Assembly (NCBI GenBank): GCA_027943245.1
Contig: JANDJZ010001749.1
Location: 62,001 to 126,000, forward strand
Direction of reading: 5' to 3'
DNA length: 64,000 bases
DNA from: Acanthamoeba sp. SK_2022b
Lineage: Eukaryota > Discosea > Longamoebia > Acanthamoebidae
A model generated the notes under the pieces. It made no database searches. It worked only from the letters and a program-made list of their open reading frames with translations, and had not been told where the DNA came from. Position numbers and translations under genes: made by a program. Shown piece after piece: positions 59,080 through 64,000 of the stretch. Each line of letters opens with the position of its first letter. Position 1 is the first letter of the stretch.

Positions 59080-60335
59080 ACTCGTCTACGATAAATAAGG
59101 AACACGCAGCTACAGAGCGCGAAATACACGATGTAGGTTGCCATATAGGCCTGAGCCGCCCCCAACGCGCCGTGCAGCGGGATCAGCCAGTGCGAGAACA
59201 GCGTCAGCAGCAGAAACTGGCTGACTTCCGTCAGGATATAGAAGCGCAGCGACGCTTTGGCGATCACCAGATAGCCGAACACATAGGCCCCGACTTTCAG
59301 CACGTCGCCCACCAGCTGCCAGGCAAACAGATCGCGCATGGCGACAAACTTGTCCGAGAACAGCAGCCAAATAGCGAAATCGCGCAGCACCCAAACCGTA
59401 AAGCTCGCCGCCGCTACCGCCGGCAGCACGAATTTAAGCGAACGCACGATCTCCCGTGAGATGGCGCCCTTGTCCGTCAGCCGCGACAGCGTCGGCAGCA
59501 AATAGACGGTAAACGAAGCGGTGATAAACTGCAGATAGGCATCGGAAATGCTGCTGACGCCCTGCCAAATCCCCACCTCATCCCAGCCGTAATGGGCGGC
59601 CAACAGGTTACGCATCATCACGTAGGCCACCGGCAGCGTCACCGACGTGATCAACGCCATGAGGGTGAATTTGCCGAGATTGCCGGCCACGAGTTTGTCC
59701 CAACGCGGCGCCAGATAGCGCAGCGGCAGCGTTTTGCGCCGCCACAGCATCAGCCCGGCAGGCAACACCACCAACGCCGGCACCAGCGCCAGCCCCGCCA
59801 ACGCGCCTTCATAGCCACCCAGCGTGAAGCACAGGTAATAAGCCACCACGCCAATCAGGCTGCCGCCGATCACCGCCAGCGCATTGCCCATCGCGTCGCG
59901 GTAGCCTTTCAGCACCGCCATGAACAGGTTGGCGTAGGCGATGCCCATCTGAATGAAGGCGACGGCGCGCACCACATCGACGTAATCGGCATGCCCGAAC
60001 AGCCCGATGCTGATCGGTTCGGCGGCGAACAGAAACACCAGCGCCAGCAAGGTCGAAAAACCCAGCACGATACTCGACGCAGTGCCTACCGCCAGACGCA
60101 GACGCTGCGGATCCTGGTGGTACTCCGCCACGTATTTGGTGATGCCGTTAAAAATACCCGCGCCGGACAGCACGCCCAGCACGGTAATCAACTGGCGGAA
60201 GTTACCCGCCTGCCCCACCCCGCTGGGGCCAAACGCCACCGCCAGCAGCTTCACCACCAACAACCCCACGCCGATTTTGATCAGCGTGGAGCCGGCAGTC
60301 CATATCGATGCTTTTGCCAGCGACATATCAGGCAA
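59076..60335 (-). CDS. wzxE: WzxE, ECA lipid III flippase
   Basis: 419-aa MOP-superfamily flippase with about twelve membrane segments that moves undecaprenyl-linked ECA trisaccharide across the inner membrane. It starts [46 protein letters not shown] after two extra residues (MPD). It overlaps wecE by eight bases and wecF by four. Confidence 0.95.
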   Translation of the reverse strand: MPDMSLAKASIWTAGSTLIKIGVGLLVVKLLAVAFGPSGVGQAGNFRQLITVLGVLSGAGIFNGITKYVAEYHQDPQRLRLAVGTASSIVLGFSTLLALVFLFAAEPISIGLFGHADYVDVVRAVAFIQMGIAYANLFMAVLKGYRDAMGNALAVIGGSLIGVVAYYLCFTLGGYEGALAGLALVPALVVLPAGLMLWRRKTLPLRYLAPRWDKLVAGNLGKFTLMALITSVTLPVAYVMMRNLLAAHYGWDEVGIWQGVSSISDAYLQFITASFTVYLLPTLSRLTDKGAISREIVRSLKFVLPAVAAASFTVWVLRDFAIWLLFSDKFVAMRDLFAWQLVGDVLKVGAYVFGYLVIAKASLRFYILTEVSQFLLLTLFSHWLIPLHGALGAAQAYMATYIVYFALCSCVFLIYRRRV

Positions 60336-61458
60336 AGAAGCTCAGGATGGTATTGATTACCGTACGCTGATTGACATCGGACATATTGTAGAACAGCGGC
60401 AAGCGCACCAGGCGCGCGCTTTCCTGCGAGGTATAACGGTCTTCGCCGGCAAAGCGACCAAAACGTTCGCCGGCCGGGCAGTCATGCAGCGGGATATAGT
60501 GGAACACCGCCATGATCTCGGCTTCCTTCAGGTAGTCGATAAAAGCCGTGCGATCGTCGATATCCCGCAGCTTGATATAGAACATGTGCGCATTGTGCTT
60601 GCAGTCCGCCGGTATGCTCGGCAGCTCGATGCGCCCGGCCTTCGCCAACGGCAGGAAACTGTCGTAGTACTTCTGCCACAGCGTCAGGCGGCGCTGGTTG
60701 ATGCGTTCCGCCACTTCCAGCTGGCCCCACAGGTAGGCGGCCTGCAGGTCAGACATCAGATAGCTGGAGCCGATGTCGCGCCAGGTATATTTGTCGACCT
60801 GACCACGGAAGAACTGGCTGCGGTTGGTGCCTTTCTCGCGGATGACTTCCGCCCGATCGACCAGAGCCGGATCGTTCACCAGCGTCGCACCACCTTCGCC
60901 GCCGGCGGTATAGTTTTTGGTTTCATGGAAGCTGAAACAGCCGATGTGGCCGATGGTGCCCAATGCCTTGCCTTTGTAGGTCGACATCACGCCCTGCGCG
61001 GCGTCTTCCACCACGAACAGGTTATATTTCTTCGCCAGCGCCATGATGGTATCCATCTCGCAGGCGACGCCGGCGTAGTGTACCGGCACGATCGCGCGGG
61101 TTTTATCGGTGATCGCCGCTTCGATTTTGGTTTCGTCGATATTCATGGTATCCGGACGCAGGTCGACGAACACCACTTTAGCCCCGCGCAACACAAAGGC
61201 ATTGGCGGTAGAAACGAAGGTAAAACTCGGCATGATCACTTCGTCACCCGGCTGAATATCCAGCAGGATGGCGGCCATTTCCAACGACGCGGTGCAGGAA
61301 GGCGTCAGCAACACTTTCGCGCTGCCGAAACGCTGTTCCATCCACTGCTGACAGCGGCGGGTAAAGCCACCGTCGCCGCATAGCTTGCCGCTGCCCATAG
61401 CAGCCTGCATATATTCCAGTTCAGTGCCAACAACCGGTGGAGCGTTAAATGGAATCAT
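60328..61458 (-). CDS. wecE: WecE, dTDP-4-amino-4,6-dideoxygalactose transaminase
   Basis: 376-aa PLP-dependent aminotransferase (DegT/DnrJ/EryC1 family) making dTDP-Fuc4N from dTDP-4-keto-6-deoxyglucose. The PLP lysine lies in FSFHETKNYTAGGEGGA and the family signature VEDAAQG precedes it. Start 61458 ([16 protein letters not shown]) fits; it overlaps the wecD stop by 14 bases. Confidence 0.96.
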   Translation of the reverse strand: MIPFNAPPVVGTELEYMQAAMGSGKLCGDGGFTRRCQQWMEQRFGSAKVLLTPSCTASLEMAAILLDIQPGDEVIMPSFTFVSTANAFVLRGAKVVFVDLRPDTMNIDETKIEAAITDKTRAIVPVHYAGVACEMDTIMALAKKYNLFVVEDAAQGVMSTYKGKALGTIGHIGCFSFHETKNYTAGGEGGATLVNDPALVDRAEVIREKGTNRSQFFRGQVDKYTWRDIGSSYLMSDLQAAYLWGQLEVAERINQRRLTLWQKYYDSFLPLAKAGRIELPSIPADCKHNAHMFYIKLRDIDDRTAFIDYLKEAEIMAVFHYIPLHDCPAGERFGRFAGEDRYTSQESARLVRLPLFYNMSDVNQRTVINTILSFFA

Positions 61459-62176
61459 GTCTACCTCTGTATAACCAGTACGCGGTGCTTTCAATCACGG
61501 CACCCTGTCGTTGATAGAGTCGTAATGCGGCGATATTGCTTATCTGGGTCGCGACCCGCAGGCGCTGCATACCTTGACGCCGACATTCGGCGATCGCCGC
61601 CGTCATCAGCCGAGTGCCAATGCCCCGGCCGGATACGCCGGGGAAAGCTGCCAGCAGGCCGATACGCATTTCCTGGCCGCCAATGTCACGCAGGCTGACA
61701 AAGCCTTCGGGTTGCCCCTGGTTGTCCAGAGCCAACAGGCACTGATGATCGAACGCGCCTAAAACGGCCTTTTCAATCCACAAAGCATAAAACCGGCCGC
61801 TGTCATCAGGTTGATACCAAGGTGCGCGAAAGCGGCTGACGGTGAACGCCTGAGCCGCCGCGGCACGCAATGCCGGGATATCTGACTCGGTTGCCAGACG
61901 GGAAGTCTGGGCTCCGTCGCCGGGTTCCGCCGCTCGTTCACGCTCAAGAGCCAGGACCAGATCGACCTCACCCTCAACCAGACGAAATCCCAAGCCGGCG
62001 AGACTATCCGCCAATGCCAGTTGCTGCGCGGGAATTTTTGCCTGCACCAGGGCATAAGCCGCCAAGTCGGCTTCGGCAAGCGCCGGGGCCGAGGAGGAGA
62101 AGCCGAGTTTCGCGCTGTCTAGCGCGAAAAACTCGCTTTCCCACGCCAAAGGCTCAATAGTGGCGTGGACGCACAT
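61445..62176 (-). CDS. wecD: WecD, dTDP-fucosamine acetyltransferase
   Basis: 243-aa GNAT enzyme that acetylates dTDP-Fuc4N to dTDP-Fuc4NAc, the donor used by WecF. N-terminus [13 protein letters not shown], acetyl-CoA loop [11 protein letters not shown] near residue 188, and C-terminal [31 protein letters not shown]. It is about 19 residues longer than E. coli WecD, partly at the linker near residue 85. It overlaps rffH by 23 bases and wecE by 14. Confidence 0.94.
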   Translation of the reverse strand: MCVHATIEPLAWESEFFALDSAKLGFSSSAPALAEADLAAYALVQAKIPAQQLALADSLAGLGFRLVEGEVDLVLALERERAAEPGDGAQTSRLATESDIPALRAAAAQAFTVSRFRAPWYQPDDSGRFYALWIEKAVLGAFDHQCLLALDNQGQPEGFVSLRDIGGQEMRIGLLAAFPGVSGRGIGTRLMTAAIAECRRQGMQRLRVATQISNIAALRLYQRQGAVIESTAYWLYRGRHDSI

Positions 62177-63035
62177 GCAGCAGGTCCAACAAATACTTGC
62201 CGTAGCCCGTTTTGGACAATGAGGTGGCGGCGCGTTTCAGCCCCTTGTCATCCAGCCAGCCGTTACGCCAGGCGATCTCTTCCAGACAGGCGATTTTAAA
62301 GCCCTGGCGCTTTTCTACCGTCTGCACGAAGCTGCTGGCTTCCAGCAGGCTGTCGTGAGTCCCGGTGTCCAGCCAGGCGAAACCACGCCCCAACAGCTCG
62401 ACGGTCAGTTCACCGCGCTCCAGATACATCTGGTTGATGCTGGTGATTTCCAGCTCGCCGCGTTCGGAAGGCTTCACCTGCTTGGCAAACTCCACCACCT
62501 GGCTATCGTAGAAGTACAGGCCGGTCACCGCCCAATCGGATTTCGGTTTCTTCGGCTTTTCTTCGATCGACAGCGCGCGGAAATTTTCGTCAAACTCCAC
62601 GACGCCAAAGCGTTCAGGATCCATCACCTGATAACCGAACACGGTGGCACCTTCGGTGCGAGCCGCGACGGTTTTTAATTTCGGGCTGAAAGATTGGCCG
62701 AAGAAGATGTTATCTCCCAACACCAGGCAGCAAGAATCGCCGTTGATAAACTCCTCGCCGATCAGAAACGCCTGCGCCAGACCTTCCGGCTTAGGCTGCG
62801 CAGCGTAGCTGAGATTGACGCCGAACTGTTCGCCGTTACCCAACAAACGCTCGAAGGACGGCAGATCTTCCGGGGTCGAGATGATCAAAATGTCACGGAT
62901 CCCCGCCAACATCAGTACCGACATCGGGTAATAGATCATCGGCTTGTCATAAATCGGCAGCAGTTGCTTGGACACGCCACGAGTAATCGGATGCAGACGC
63001 GTACCGGAACCGCCAGCCAGAATAATACCTTTCAT
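62154..63035 (-). CDS. rffH: RffH, glucose-1-phosphate thymidylyltransferase
   Basis: 293-aa nucleotidyltransferase making dTDP-glucose from dTTP and glucose 1-phosphate, the first step to dTDP-Fuc4NAc. Nucleotide loop [25 protein letters not shown] and [11 protein letters not shown] are diagnostic. It is a paralogue of RmlA; the ECA operon position makes it RffH. Start 63035 is preferred over an in-frame start six codons earlier. Confidence 0.95.
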   Translation of the reverse strand: MKGIILAGGSGTRLHPITRGVSKQLLPIYDKPMIYYPMSVLMLAGIRDILIISTPEDLPSFERLLGNGEQFGVNLSYAAQPKPEGLAQAFLIGEEFINGDSCCLVLGDNIFFGQSFSPKLKTVAARTEGATVFGYQVMDPERFGVVEFDENFRALSIEEKPKKPKSDWAVTGLYFYDSQVVEFAKQVKPSERGELEITSINQMYLERGELTVELLGRGFAWLDTGTHDSLLEASSFVQTVEKRQGFKIACLEEIAWRNGWLDDKGLKRAATSLSKTGYGKYLLDLLHVRPRHY

Positions 63036-63052
63036 ACTTACTCCAAAACCCA

Positions 63053-63076
63053 CCGCGCCGGCGCAAAGCGGCGCGG
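63053..63076 (-). other. Intercistronic hairpin between rffG and rffH
   Basis: CCGCGCCG-GCGCAAAG-CGGCGCGG, 8-bp perfect arms, no T-run; more likely an mRNA processing or stability element than a terminator. Confidence 0.5.
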
Positions 63077-63083
63077 CGTTAAA

Positions 63084-64000
63084 TTAATCTGACAGCCCCA
63101 AACGCTCACCGGCATAAGAACCGTCTTGCACCCGGCGCCACCAGGTTTCGTTAGCCAGATACCAGGCCACCGTCTTGCGAATGCCGCTTTCGAAGGTTTC
63201 CTGCGGCCGCCAGCCCAACTCACGATCGATTTTGCCGGCGTCGATGGCATAACGCATATCGTGGCCCGGGCGATCTTTCACGTAAGTGATCAGATCGCGG
63301 TAGTTCGCCACGCCCTGCGGCTTGTTCGGTGCCAGTTCTTCCAGCAGATCGCAAATGGTCTGCACCACTTCGATATTCTTGCGCTCGTTATGGCCACCGA
63401 TATTGTAAGTTTCGCCCACCACACCTTCGGTCACGACCTGATACAGCGCGCGCGCGTGATCTTCGACATACAGCCAGTCACGCACCTGCGCGCCGTTGCC
63501 GTAAACCGGCAGCGGTTTGCCGGCCACCGCATTCAGGATCACCAGCGGGATCAGCTTCTCCGGGAAGTGATAAGGGCCATAGTTATTCGAACAGTTGGTC
63601 ACGAGAGTCGGCAAACCGTAGGTGCGCAACCAGGCACGCACCAGATGATCGCTCGACGCCTTGGAGGCGGAATACGGACTGCTCGGCGCATACGGCGTGG
63701 TTTCGGTAAACAGATCGTCGGTACCGTGCAGGTCACCGTACACTTCATCGGTGGAGATATGATGGAAACGGAAAGACTGCTTCTTCTCCGCCGCCAACGG
63801 CTGCCAGTAATGGCGCGCCGCTTCCAGCATAGTGTAAGTGCCAACCACGTTGGTCTCGATAAAGGCCGCCGGGCCGTCGATAGAGCGATCGACGTGGCTT
63901 TCCGCCGCCAGGTGCATCACCACGTCCGGCTGATACTGGGCAAATACCCGATCCAGCTCGGCGCGATCGCAGATGTCGACCTGCTCGAAAGCATAGCGCT
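63084..64000 (-). CDS. rffG: RffG, dTDP-glucose 4,6-dehydratase (C-terminal part)
   Basis: The window edge cuts the gene; about 305 C-terminal codons are present. Short-chain dehydrogenase fold making dTDP-4-keto-6-deoxyglucose. Visible: [15 protein letters not shown], the catalytic YxxxK in [11 protein letters not shown], the [14 protein letters not shown] segment with the catalytic Asp-Glu-like pair, and the substrate-binding [14 protein letters not shown]. Paralogue of RmlB; ECA operon position supports RffG. The 5' end lies beyond 64000. Confidence 0.94.
   Translation of the reverse strand, partial: RYAFEQVDICDRAELDRVFAQYQPDVVMHLAAESHVDRSIDGPAAFIETNVVGTYTMLEAARHYWQPLAAEKKQSFRFHHISTDEVYGDLHGTDDLFTETTPYAPSSPYSASKASSDHLVRAWLRTYGLPTLVTNCSNNYGPYHFPEKLIPLVILNAVAGKPLPVYGNGAQVRDWLYVEDHARALYQVVTEGVVGETYNIGGHNERKNIEVVQTICDLLEELAPNKPQGVANYRDLITYVKDRPGHDMRYAIDAGKIDRELGWRPQETFESGIRKTVAWYLANETWWRRVQDGSYAGERLGLSD

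Overview
The window is chromosomal DNA of a GC-rich enterobacterium, most likely Serratia marcescens or a close relative. The gene content and order match Enterobacterales core loci, and a serralysin-type secreted metalloprotease sits next to its periplasmic inhibitor. That pair is characteristic of Serratia. Species assignment is inference from gene content, since no database search was possible.

Layout. (1) 1-6520: start of the branched-chain amino-acid transporter (livK-livH-livM, minus strand), facing a plus-strand unit of panM, a DUF3142 protein and a large TPR-like secreted protein. (2) 6538-20492: the region equivalent to E. coli rpoH-ftsXEY-rsmD-yhhLMN-zntA-tusA-yhhQ-dcrB. The serralysin/inhibitor pair and a small acetyltransferase gene are added to it. 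(3) 20528-27512: the glycerol-3-phosphate loci, glpACB diverging from glpTQ around a shared control region. (4) 27729-51000s: the block equivalent to E. coli yigL-pldB-rhtB/rhtC-recQ-pldA-yigI-rarD-corA-uvrD-yigB-xerC-yigA-dapF-lptM-cyaY-cyaA and the divergent hemCDXY operon. Between rarD and corA sits a two-gene, AT-richer islet (35491-37561) coding for an ABC-type ATPase and an HNH nuclease, a Septu-like (PtuA/PtuB) anti-phage module. (5) 52684-53970: the small RNA GlmZ and the tRNA operon argX-hisR-leuT-proM. (6) 54106-64000: thrP (yifK) and most of the enterobacterial common antigen operon (rffG, rffH, wecD, wecE, wzxE, wecF, wzyE, wecG), cut by the right edge inside rffG.

Functional themes are nutrient uptake (Liv, Glp, ThrP), envelope assembly (FtsEX, LptM, PldA, enterobacterial common antigen), cAMP signalling and haem synthesis, DNA repair (UvrD, RecQ, XerC) and metal homeostasis (ZntA, CorA).

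The least ordinary items are: the Septu-like islet; the panM-linked pair of uncharacterised secreted proteins; the 16-copy hexapeptide repeat in FtsY; a palindrome overlapping the predicted serralysin transcription start; a cluster of four hairpins with a tiny ORF after glpQ; a shared 15-base element in the livK and thrP leaders that looks like a GcvB target; a leader ORF upstream of corA; and a duplicated proM 3' end plus terminator next to the tRNA operon.
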